This document shows, one piece after another, positions 7,309-13,960 of a stretch of 15,811 nt of DNA. The stretch lies in NCBI GenBank assembly GCA_964523875.1, contig CAZGAS010000024.1:1-15811 (forward strand), given 5' to 3'. A program made the translations under genes and the position numbers. How positions within the stretch are numbered: position 1 is the first letter of the stretch; each line of letters opens with the position of its first letter. Under the pieces are notes generated by a model that was not told where the DNA came from, made no database searches, and saw only the letters and a list, made by a program, of their open reading frames with translations. The stretch comes from JAUVHV01 sp964523875. Lineage in GTDB: Bacteria; Omnitrophota; Gorgyraeia; JABMRG01.

Positions 7309-8394
7309 TCAGAGATAGTTGCTGCCTCCGGATAAAATATCCTTTAGCTTAAGGGCTAATTCATCAGCATTAGACGCATAACTAAGCGCTGACTCTTTGC
7401 TAATAACAGTTTTACTAAGCCACTCTAAAAGGGCCTGATTAAATGAGCGCATACCGAATAACCTACCCTCTTCTATCAAGGACAAGAGCTTATCGGTTTT
7501 TCCGTCCATTATATATTTTTTTATCGTTGGAGTGGCTAACAGAACCTCACAAGCGGGAACCATACCCAGCTTGTCAGACCTCGGCACCAGCCTCATAGAG
7601 ACCACACCTTTAAGAAGTTGGGACAATTGCAGTTTTATCTGGTTATGCGTGTATACAGGAAAAAAGTTTACAATCCGTTCTACCGTCTGCGCCGCGTCAA
7701 CAGTATGCAATGTACTCAGTACCAGATGGCCTGTCTCAGCGGCCATTATCGCTGTCTGCATGGTCGCTATATCACGCATCTCTCCGATTACTATAACATC
7801 GGGGCTTTGTCGTATAACATGCCGCAAGGCACTGGAAAAATCCGCTGTATCAGAGCCTACTTCTCTTTGTGAAACTATAGACTTTTTATCAGTATGAACA
7901 AACTCGATGGGGTCCTCAATAGTTATAATATGCTTTTCAAAATTACTGTTTATATAATCTATCATTGACGCTATTGTCGTGGATTTGCCGCTTCCGGCAT
8001 ATCCCGTAACAAGGATAAGCCCTCTGCGCTGTGACGCAAGCTGTTCCATAACATCAACAGGGAGATTCAAGCCAGCGAAAGAAGGTATATCAATCTTTAT
8101 TGACCGAAAGGTTATTGCCTTGGTGCCGCGTTGAAAATAAACATTGAACCGAAATCTGCCTAATCCGGATACACTATATGCCGCGTCAAGTTCTTTTGTT
8201 AATAAAAAATGTTTTTTCTGGTCATCAGTCAAGATAGAGTCCAGTATGGTATCAACGTCAGGGGGTTCTACCTTCTTGCCTGGATCAAGCACCAGCTGAT
8301 CATTTATTCTAAAACAAGGCGGGCTTGCTACCTTGAAATAAAGGTCAGAGGCCCCTTTATTAAGCATCTGCTTTAAGTAGATATCTATCTTCAC
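7309..8394 (-). CDS. Second PilT/PilU-family ATPase
   Basis: 361-residue paralogue of the adjacent PilT. It has GASDLYF (14-20), Walker A GYAGSGKST (131-139), TIEDPIEFVH (158-167), Walker B DVIVIGEMRD (199-208) and STLHT (227-231). The AIRNLIRE region is diverged to TIKKYIMDGK (290-299), which argues for an accessory PilU-like role, supporting PilT under load, rather than primary retraction. The assignment to PilU proper is uncertain, so no symbol is given. The reading frame starts at a GTG; a GGGGG tract 5 bp upstream may act as a ribosome binding site. An overlapping ATG a few bases upstream (8396-8398) is out of frame. It follows ahcY by 38 bp and is probably in the same transcript. Confidence 0.88.
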   Translation of the reverse strand: MKIDIYLKQMLNKGASDLYFKVASPPCFRINDQLVLDPGKKVEPPDVDTILDSILTDDQKKHFLLTKELDAAYSVSGLGRFRFNVYFQRGTKAITFRSIKIDIPSFAGLNLPVDVMEQLASQRRGLILVTGYAGSGKSTTIASMIDYINSNFEKHIITIEDPIEFVHTDKKSIVSQREVGSDTADFSSALRHVIRQSPDVIVIGEMRDIATMQTAIMAAETGHLVLSTLHTVDAAQTVERIVNFFPVYTHNQIKLQLSQLLKGVVSMRLVPRSDKLGMVPACEVLLATPTIKKYIMDGKTDKLLSLIEEGRLFGMRSFNQALLEWLSKTVISKESALSYASNADELALKLKDILSGGSNYL

Positions 8395-8409
8395 ACATAC
8401 CCCCGAACC

Positions 8410-8428
8410 GTTCGAAACAGTTTTAACC
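8410..8428. repeat. Imperfect palindrome with a GAAACAGTTT core
   Basis: The 19 bases here share 14 positions with the perfect palindrome at 13933-13951, including the ten-base core GAAACAGTTT. The site lies in the 38-bp gap between ahcY and the second PilT-type gene, about 16-34 bp ahead of the latter's start codon. It may be a weaker copy of the same operator or a chance AT-rich match. Only two copies are seen in the window. Confidence 0.25.
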
Positions 8429-8432
8429 TTAT

Positions 8433-9689
8433 TTAAGTACCGAGTTCCCAGCTATTCAGATATTTCTTCTGCTTCGGTGTAAGCTTGTCTATCTTTATGC
8501 CCATAGAACGGAGTTTTAAAAACGCTATGTTCTCATCTATATCTTGCGGCACAGGATATACCTGCTTATTTAACTTATGAGATTTCTTGACTACATATTC
8601 AGCGGAGAGCGCTTGATTCGCGAAGCTCATATCCATTACACTGGCAGGGTGGCCTTCTGCACTAGCCAAATTTATAAGCCTGCCTTCTCCCAAAAGATAT
8701 ATCTTCTTGCCATTTTTAAGAGTGAACTCTTCTACGCAATGCCGCATATCTCTTTTATTTTTACTTAAGGCCTTTAACCCGGCAATATCTATCTCTACAT
8801 TAAAATGTCCGGCATTCGCGACAATAGCACCGTCTTTCATCAGATTAAAATGGTCCTTTGCTATAACGTCCGTGTTTCCTGTTAAGGTCACAAAAACATC
8901 CCCTATCTTTGCCGCCTGATTTATAGGCATTACCCTAAAACCATCCATTGTAGCCTCAAGGGCACATAGAGGGTCTATTTCAGTTACAATAACATTTGCT
9001 CCTGCCCCGCGAGCGCGCATGGCTACGCCTCTGCCGCACCAACCATAACCACACACCACAAAGACCGAACCTGCTAACAGCTTATTGGTGGCTCGCAATA
9101 TACCGTCTATTGTTGACTGGCCTGTTCCATAACGATTATCAAATAAATGCTTTGTTTTGGCATCATTAACCGCGATAACTGGGAATTTCAAAAGCCCCTT
9201 ATTCTCAAGTGCTCTTAAGCGGATTACACCTGTAGTCGTCTCCTCAGTCCCAGCCAATATATGCTCTACCAGGTCTTTTCTCTCTTTATGCACCGCGGAA
9301 ACCAGATCAGCGCCATCATCCATTGTAATATTCGGCTTTATATCCAGGGCAGCGTTTGCGTGTTTATAATATGTCTGATTATTCTCTCCCTTAATTGCGA
9401 ATACACTTATTCCAAAATCCTTAACCAGGGATGCCGCTACCTCATCCTGGGTTGATAAAGGGTTTGAGGCGCAAAGCGCTGTTTCAGCACCGCCATCTTT
9501 TAGCGCAAGCATAAGATTTGCGGTTTCAGTAGTAACATGCAGGCAACAGGCAAGCTTTACACCACGTAATGGCTTCTCCTTTTTAAATCTTTCCCTTATA
9601 AGCTTCAAAACCGGCATATCCTTACCTGCCCATTCTATTTTCAATTTTCCTTCTTTAGCGAGCGTTACATCCTTTACATCGTACTTCAT
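8433..9689 (-). CDS. ahcY: S-adenosylhomocysteine hydrolase, short form
   Basis: 418-residue adenosylhomocysteinase. It reversibly splits S-adenosylhomocysteine to homocysteine and adenosine using bound NAD+, removing the product inhibitor of methyltransferases. Motifs are LHVTTETANL (50-59), GTEETTTGV (147-155), VNDAKTKHLFDNRYGTGQS (174-192, with the catalytic Lys/Asp/Asn region), the NAD-binding glycine loop GYGWCGRG (214-221) and EGHPASVMDMSF (345-356). The protein lacks the longer internal insert and the Lys/Tyr-containing C-terminal tail of the eukaryote and proteobacterial form. It ends in YLNSWELGT, as archaeal and Thermotoga-type enzymes do. AGGAG stands 6 bp before the ATG. It directly follows metK by 40 bp, so two steps of the methyl cycle are co-transcribed. 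Confidence 0.95.
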   Translation of the reverse strand: MKYDVKDVTLAKEGKLKIEWAGKDMPVLKLIRERFKKEKPLRGVKLACCLHVTTETANLMLALKDGGAETALCASNPLSTQDEVAASLVKDFGISVFAIKGENNQTYYKHANAALDIKPNITMDDGADLVSAVHKERKDLVEHILAGTEETTTGVIRLRALENKGLLKFPVIAVNDAKTKHLFDNRYGTGQSTIDGILRATNKLLAGSVFVVCGYGWCGRGVAMRARGAGANVIVTEIDPLCALEATMDGFRVMPINQAAKIGDVFVTLTGNTDVIAKDHFNLMKDGAIVANAGHFNVEIDIAGLKALSKNKRDMRHCVEEFTLKNGKKIYLLGEGRLINLASAEGHPASVMDMSFANQALSAEYVVKKSHKLNKQVYPVPQDIDENIAFLKLRSMGIKIDKLTPKQKKYLNSWELGT

Positions 9690-9729
9690 CTATTCTCCTG
9701 TTTTCTGGCGTGAAATTAATACCATGTTT

Positions 9730-10875
9730 TTAGATTTTTTTTGATTTCCGCACCAATAGTTTTGCCTTGTCTGTCTCTTCCCACGTAAAACCGTCTCTTC
9801 CAAAATGGCCATAAGCAGCAGTCTGCTTATATATAGGCCTCCTTAGTTTTAAGCAGCTTATTATGCCCTTTGGCGTAAGGTCAAAATTTTCCCATAACAG
9901 TTTCTGTATTTTTAGATCATTTATATTCCCCGTACCATGCGTATTGACCATAAGGCTAACAGGCTCTGCTACACCAATAGCATAGGCCAATTGCACCTCA
10001 CATCTCTTGGCCAATTTTGCAGCTACAACATTCTTGGCTAAATAACGTGCCATATATGAAGCGGAACGATCTACTTTGCTCGGATCTTTTCCAGAGAATG
10101 CGCCACCGCCATGGCTTCCTACTCCGCCATATGTATCAACTATTATCTTTCTGCCTGTAAGGCCTGTATCTCCTTGGGGTCCACCAACCTCGAATCTGCC
10201 TGTTGGGTTTACATATATCGTAGTATTCTTATCAAGCAACTCTTTTGGAATCACAGCATCGATAACGAACTTCTTTATGTCCCTTTTCATTTGGGGCATC
10301 TTTACCTTATGGTCGTGATGCGCGCTGATTACTATAGAATCTATCCTTTTAGGGCGATTCTCATGATATTCAACTGTTACCTGGCTCTTGCCATCAGGGC
10401 GTAGATAATTTACAATGCTCTTTTTTCGAATCTCTGCAAGCCTATATGTCAACTTATGCGCGAGGCTTATAGAGAGGGGCATCATCTCTTTTGTCTCATC
10501 CGTGGCATAACCAAACATCATACCTTGATCCCCCGCGCCTCCTGTATCAACTCCCAGGGCTATATCCGGTGACTGCTCCTGAACAGCGGTTATCACGCCA
10601 CAGGTATGGTAATCAAAACCATACGCAGCACTGGTATAACCTGTATCTCTTATGGTACTTCGTACAATCTTTGGAATCTCCACATAACAGGCAGTTGTAA
10701 TCTCTCCAGCTACTATAGCAAGCCCTGTAGTTACCATGGTCTCACAAGCAACCCTGCCGTTTGGATCCTTATCATATATCGCGTCAAGTATCGCGTCTGA
10801 TATTCGGTCACATAATTTGTCCGGATGTCCTTCTGTTACAGATTCTGATGTAAAAAGATGTCTTCCTCTCTTCAA
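9730..10875 (-). CDS. metK: S-adenosylmethionine synthetase
   Basis: 381-residue methionine adenosyltransferase that makes SAM from methionine and ATP. Signatures are FTSESVTEGHPDK (8-20, active-site His17), GAGDQGMMFGYA (113-124) and the glycine-rich P-loop-like GGGAFSGKDPSKVDRSA (256-272). Length matches the usual 380-400. The start codon is TTG, supported by the best Shine-Dalgarno of the window (AAGGAGGAG, 8 bp spacing) and by the family's MxxxxHLFTSESV N-terminus. It is followed by ahcY in the same direction. A 254-bp upstream gap with overlapping inverted repeats and a possible promoter suggests it begins its own transcription unit and is separately regulated. Confidence 0.96.
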   Translation of the reverse strand: MKRGRHLFTSESVTEGHPDKLCDRISDAILDAIYDKDPNGRVACETMVTTGLAIVAGEITTACYVEIPKIVRSTIRDTGYTSAAYGFDYHTCGVITAVQEQSPDIALGVDTGGAGDQGMMFGYATDETKEMMPLSISLAHKLTYRLAEIRKKSIVNYLRPDGKSQVTVEYHENRPKRIDSIVISAHHDHKVKMPQMKRDIKKFVIDAVIPKELLDKNTTIYVNPTGRFEVGGPQGDTGLTGRKIIVDTYGGVGSHGGGAFSGKDPSKVDRSASYMARYLAKNVVAAKLAKRCEVQLAYAIGVAEPVSLMVNTHGTGNINDLKIQKLLWENFDLTPKGIISCLKLRRPIYKQTAAYGHFGRDGFTWEETDKAKLLVRKSKKI

Positions 10876-10883
10876 TTTCTTTT

Positions 10884-10892
10884 CTCCTCCTT
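10884..10892 (-). promoter_or_regulatory. Strong Shine-Dalgarno deciding the metK TTG start
   Basis: The minus strand reads AAGGAGGAG, near-perfect anti-SD complementarity, with an 8-base spacer to the TTG at 10875. No in-frame ATG is placed as well, so this site fixes the non-ATG start of metK. Confidence 0.8.
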
Positions 10893-10899
10893 TTATTAT

Positions 10900-10938
10900 A
10901 CGGTTATTAATGCTTTTATATAACCGTTTCTCCGGTTA
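10900..10938 (-). promoter_or_regulatory. Two mutually exclusive hairpins in the metK leader
   Basis: On the minus strand there are three segments in order: TAACCG (10938-10933), ACGGTTAT (10927-10920) and ATAACCGT (10907-10900). Segment 1 can pair with 2 (6 bp, loop of 6). Segment 2 can instead pair with 3 (8 bp, loop of 12), the second hairpin ending 7 bases before the metK Shine-Dalgarno. This overlapping layout is typical of attenuators and translation switches. I see no match to the consensus core of a known SAM or SAH riboswitch. The alternative reading is a DNA operator, because the first repeat fills the spacer of a candidate promoter. Confidence 0.4.
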
Positions 10939-10944
10939 AAACAA
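10917..10944 (-). promoter_or_regulatory. Candidate metK promoter with an inverted repeat in the spacer
   Basis: Minus-strand TTGTTT (10944-10939) and TATATA (10922-10917) are separated by 16 bp, a plausible but weak sigma70 pair. The 18-bp inverted repeat TAACCG-6-CGGTTA lies between and partly over the -10, where a repressor would bind. Transcription from here would include only the right half of the leader structures. Confidence 0.3.
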
Positions 10945-11045
10945 AACACTGGCTCGAATAACTTAAAAACCGCTAGCGCAACATTTAAACAAGAAATTTC
11001 CTTAAATATTGCCCGTATAATTCTACTGCATTAAAGAGGCTTTTT

Positions 11046-11099
11046 CTTAAGCGTAATAAAACTATATCAGCAACGCTTAAGCAACCTTCCCGGTAAGCG
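11046..11099 (-). repeat. Overlapping inverted repeats between the nucleotidyltransferase gene and metK
   Basis: CTTAAGCGT at 11046-11054 is the exact reverse complement of ACGCTTAAG at 11073-11081. The latter can alternatively pair through CGCTTA (11074-11079) with TAAGCG at 11094-11099. So, as in the block nearer metK, one central arm has two competing partners. The longer stem is followed on the minus strand by five A residues, not T residues, so it is not an intrinsic terminator for the upstream gene. It lies 31 bases past the nucleotidyltransferase stop codon. The role is unknown. Confidence 0.4.
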
Positions 11100-11129
11100 A
11101 AAATACAAGTTACGGTTTCTATTTTAGGT

Positions 11130-11870
11130 TTACTTTGTCCACTTTAGTTTCTGAGCTCTTTTTAAAGATTTCTTGTCTCCGATATCGAACCATTGCCCTG
11201 TAAATGTATATCCGTAAACAGGCTCTTTGCGCGAGAGCCATTTTATAAAAGAACCTGCAAGGTCAAGGGGGTTGCCATCAGACTCGTACTTCTTCAAAAG
11301 CTTGAGCTTCTGTTTCGGAAAATAGTATAGGCACATAGCCGCAAGTGTAGATTGTGAATGTTTTGGCTTTTCTTCAAATGAGGTGATTCTGCAAGCCTTA
11401 TCAAGTACTACTATACCGTATTCTTTCACAAATTTTATATCGCCTATATCAAATAACCCTATAGTTGCATTGGGGGAATTTTTTTTAGCGGTCTTTATAA
11501 AATCCGTTAAATCAAAATCAAATATATTATCCCCTGCAATCACAAGGGTATCTGCCTCTATACGCTTCTTGTCTATAGAGAATATTATATCTCCTATAGA
11601 ACCCCTTCGCTCCTCAAGTGTCTTCATCCTATCATCTATAACTGATATTCTATTTTTGCTGATATAAGACTTTTTCCAATCCTTAAAATTACTGACAAAT
11701 TTTGTATTAGTAACAATATATACATCATTTATACCCTTTATGCCGTCAATGCTGGCAAGGATATGCTCTATCATAGGCCTTTTACCTATCGGCAACAGAG
11801 GCTTCGGTACATTAAGCGTAAGCGGCCAAAGCCTTGTCGCATAACCTGCTGCTAATATGATAGTCTTCAT
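11130..11870 (-). CDS. Sugar-1-phosphate nucleotidyltransferase (RmlA-like)
   Basis: 246-residue NTP_transferase-family enzyme of the glucose-1-phosphate thymidylyltransferase type, expected to make an NDP-sugar for surface polysaccharide or LPS. The nucleotide-binding signature is AAGYATRLWPLTLNVPKPLL (7-26), with Lys23 as the expected phosphate contact. VIAGDNIFDFD (110-120) supplies the metal-binding aspartate, followed by EEKP (166-169) and WFDIGD (227-232). The AGYATRL variant, instead of AGxGTRL, is known in related proteins. The sugar and nucleotide cannot be told from sequence alone. It has no good Shine-Dalgarno and begins 5 bp after the enzyme I stop, so translation is probably coupled to ptsI. 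Its place at the end of a PTS gene run is unusual and may link sugar activation with PTS status, or may be incidental. Confidence 0.85.
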   Translation of the reverse strand: MKTIILAAGYATRLWPLTLNVPKPLLPIGKRPMIEHILASIDGIKGINDVYIVTNTKFVSNFKDWKKSYISKNRISVIDDRMKTLEERRGSIGDIIFSIDKKRIEADTLVIAGDNIFDFDLTDFIKTAKKNSPNATIGLFDIGDIKFVKEYGIVVLDKACRITSFEEKPKHSQSTLAAMCLYYFPKQKLKLLKKYESDGNPLDLAGSFIKWLSRKEPVYGYTFTGQWFDIGDKKSLKRAQKLKWTK

Positions 11871-11875
11871 AAAAA

Positions 11876-13612
11876 TTAATTCTCAGTCTTAAATACAATA
11901 TCCTTAAATCGCTTAGATATAAGTGCCTCAACATCCCTCCCCGTAGAGAGGGTGAATGCCTCAGCTGCCAGTTGCTTTGTCTCATCATAACTTACAGAGC
12001 GTATAACTTTCTTGATCTTTAAAAGAGACGGAGCTGGAACACTGAATTCATCTAAACCAAGCCCCAGAAGAAGCGGCGTAAACTTTGTCTCTCCTGCCAT
12101 CTCACCGCACATCCCCACCCAAATACCCTTTGAATGACCCGCGTCTATGACATTCTTTATTAAGCGTAATACCGCAGGATGCGCGGGCTCATAAAGATAA
12201 GCTATCTTCTCATTAACCCTGTCTACTGCCAGGGCATATTGTATAAGGTCATTTGTTCCAATACTAAAGAAATCAACCTTTGTTGCTAATATATCAGCAA
12301 TAATAGCGGCAGAGGGTACCTCTATCATAACCCCTACCTCCATATCTTTGCCATAAGCGATCTTTTTAACCTTAAGCTCCTGCCTTGCTTCTTCAAGGCA
12401 TATATTCGCGGCCTCCAGCTCTTCCATTCCTGATATCATAGGATACATAAGCCTTACTTTGCCATAGGCTGAGGCACGCAACACAGCACGAAGCTGTATT
12501 TTAAACAATTCCGGCCGGGCCAGGCTTAAACGTATCGCGCGGCAACCTAGAAAAGGGTTCATTTCTTTAGGAACATCCAATTGTGAAAGAAATTTATCTC
12601 CCCCCAGATCCAGACTTCTTATAGTCAAGGCGTTAGGCTTTATCTTCTCAACAACACTTCGATATGCCCTATAGTGATCTTCTTCTGTTGGAAGCCCCTG
12701 ACGATTCATATAAAAATACTCTGTTCTGTAAAGGCCTATACCCTCTGCTCCATACAATAAAACAGCTGGTATTTCATCAGATAATTCTATATTGGCACCA
12801 AGCTCAACGCGATGGCCATCCCTTGTCTGGGCAGGCATAGTCTTAAATTCTTGGAGCTCTGTGTTAAATTTTTCCAGTTTTTTCTGTTCTCTTAAGTATT
12901 GAGAGAGTATGCTACGACTTGGGTTTACATAAACAACACCAGCACTACCATCAACTATTACAATATCCCCATTCTTAACATTCTCTGTTATATTTTCAAG
13001 CCCAACAACAGCTGGAATCTCAAGAGATTTAGCCATAATCGCAGTATGGGATGTCTTGCCGCCAATATCAGACACAAAGGCTATAACATGCTTTCTGTGC
13101 ATGGTGGCTGTGTCACTAGGTGAGAGGTCATATGCCACTACTATAGACTGCGGAGGCAGGTTGACAAGGGTCTGTTTTTCCTTGCCCAGGAGATTCCTAA
13201 TAAGCCTCTTACCCACGTCTTCAATATCTGATATCCTCTCTTTAAGATATTCATCATCCATCTTCTGGAAAGCGCTTATATATTTATGTAATACATCTTC
13301 AAATATATATTCTACATTATATCGCTGGCTTCTTAAGCAGCTTACAATCTCATCTATGATCATCCTGTCTTCAAGAACAAGAAGATGAGCATTAAATATC
13401 TCCGCATGTTTTATACCCATCTCAGCGGCAATATTATTGCGTATAGCTATTATCTCAGAACGAGTCTTGATAAGCGCTTCCTCAAAACGCATAATCTCAC
13501 CGGGTATATCTGAAACCTTAATCTTAACGCGCGGAACCCGTACATCTTCGCTATTGTAAAGAAAAACTTTTCCCGTAGCTATTCCTGGAGATGCTGCGAT
13601 ACCTTTAAACAT
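11876..13612 (-). CDS. ptsI: PTS enzyme I (PEP-protein phosphotransferase)
   Basis: 578-residue enzyme I, which takes the phosphoryl group from PEP and passes it to HPr. The N-terminal HPr-binding and swivelling domain carries GGKTSHTAIMAK (184-195) with H189 as the phosphorylated histidine. The PEP-binding barrel has LRSLDLGGDK-type sequence (to 340), MNPFLGCRAIR (351-361), LMYPMISG (388-395), EVPSAA (431-436), SIGTNDLIQY (450-459) and GMCGEMAG (500-507) with C502. Both H189 and C502 fall at the same numbers as in E. coli PtsI, so the protein is full length. There is no N-terminal GAF domain, which separates it from the nitrogen-PTS enzyme PtsP. AAGGG lies about 9 bp before the ATG. It follows the HPr gene by 17 bp. 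Confidence 0.96.
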   Translation of the reverse strand: MFKGIAASPGIATGKVFLYNSEDVRVPRVKIKVSDIPGEIMRFEEALIKTRSEIIAIRNNIAAEMGIKHAEIFNAHLLVLEDRMIIDEIVSCLRSQRYNVEYIFEDVLHKYISAFQKMDDEYLKERISDIEDVGKRLIRNLLGKEKQTLVNLPPQSIVVAYDLSPSDTATMHRKHVIAFVSDIGGKTSHTAIMAKSLEIPAVVGLENITENVKNGDIVIVDGSAGVVYVNPSRSILSQYLREQKKLEKFNTELQEFKTMPAQTRDGHRVELGANIELSDEIPAVLLYGAEGIGLYRTEYFYMNRQGLPTEEDHYRAYRSVVEKIKPNALTIRSLDLGGDKFLSQLDVPKEMNPFLGCRAIRLSLARPELFKIQLRAVLRASAYGKVRLMYPMISGMEELEAANICLEEARQELKVKKIAYGKDMEVGVMIEVPSAAIIADILATKVDFFSIGTNDLIQYALAVDRVNEKIAYLYEPAHPAVLRLIKNVIDAGHSKGIWVGMCGEMAGETKFTPLLLGLGLDEFSVPAPSLLKIKKVIRSVSYDETKQLAAEAFTLSTGRDVEALISKRFKDIVFKTEN

Positions 13613-13629
13613 CCATCAAAACCCTTTCT

Positions 13630-13920
13630 TTATTTAGGAGCAAATGGATCCTGGTCTTCTTGTAATAATATCTTCTCGAGCTCTATTACCGCTTCCTTGG
13701 CATCTGGGCCAATAGCTTTCAGGCACACCTTAGTATCCTTCTCCGCTGCCAACATAAGTATGCCCATTATTGATTTGCCATTTACCTCTTCACCATCTTT
13801 AATAACAAAAATGTCACTATCAAACTTGTTGGCAATCTGGACAAAAAGAGCGGCTGGCCTTGCGTGAAGACCTTGCTTACTCTGTATCACTATCTCTTTT
13901 TCTATTGCCCTGTGTGTCAT
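13630..13920 (-). CDS. ptsH: HPr phosphocarrier protein
   Basis: 96-residue HPr-family protein that relays phosphate from enzyme I to EIIA domains. QGLHARPAALF (16-26) contains the catalytic H19. VNGKSIMGILML (46-57) contains S50, aligned with the regulatory Ser46 of B. subtilis HPr, so it could be a substrate for HPr kinase. No hprK is in the window. It has about 8 more residues than the typical 85-90, mainly a short N-terminal extension and an acidic/proline C-terminal tail (QEDQDPFAPK). It has no clear Shine-Dalgarno. A 19-bp palindrome occupies the short gap before it. It lies between yvcK and ptsI, recalling the yvcK-crh neighbourhood of Bacillus. Confidence 0.93.
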   Translation of the reverse strand: MTHRAIEKEIVIQSKQGLHARPAALFVQIANKFDSDIFVIKDGEEVNGKSIMGILMLAAEKDTKVCLKAIGPDAKEAVIELEKILLQEDQDPFAPK

Positions 13921-13932
13921 ATCTGTACCCGT

Positions 13933-13951
13933 GCTTGAAACTGTTTCAAGC
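13933..13951. promoter_or_regulatory. Perfect 19-bp palindrome upstream of HPr
   Basis: GCTTGAAAC and GTTTCAAGC flank a single central base with no mismatch. It fills half of the 40-bp gap between the yvcK stop and the HPr start, ending 12 bp before the HPr ATG. The form suggests a dimeric repressor operator. As RNA it could fold into a 7-bp hairpin just ahead of HPr, which lacks a good Shine-Dalgarno. Its exact symmetry is directly visible; the function is not. Confidence 0.5.
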
Positions 13952-13960
13952 TTATAATTT

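Noticed and set aside
10895..10900. TATAAT on the minus strand as the metK -10 box
   Set aside because: Transcription would start within or after the Shine-Dalgarno and there is no -35 at a suitable distance.
10971..10978. Palindrome CGCTAGCG followed by T residues on the minus strand as a terminator
   Set aside because: The palindrome has no loop and its usable stem would be only 2-3 bp, too weak for an intrinsic terminator.
10876..11129. Known SAM-I, SAM-II or SAH riboswitch upstream of metK
   Set aside because: No consensus core of these riboswitches is recognisable, so only unnamed inverted repeats are reported.
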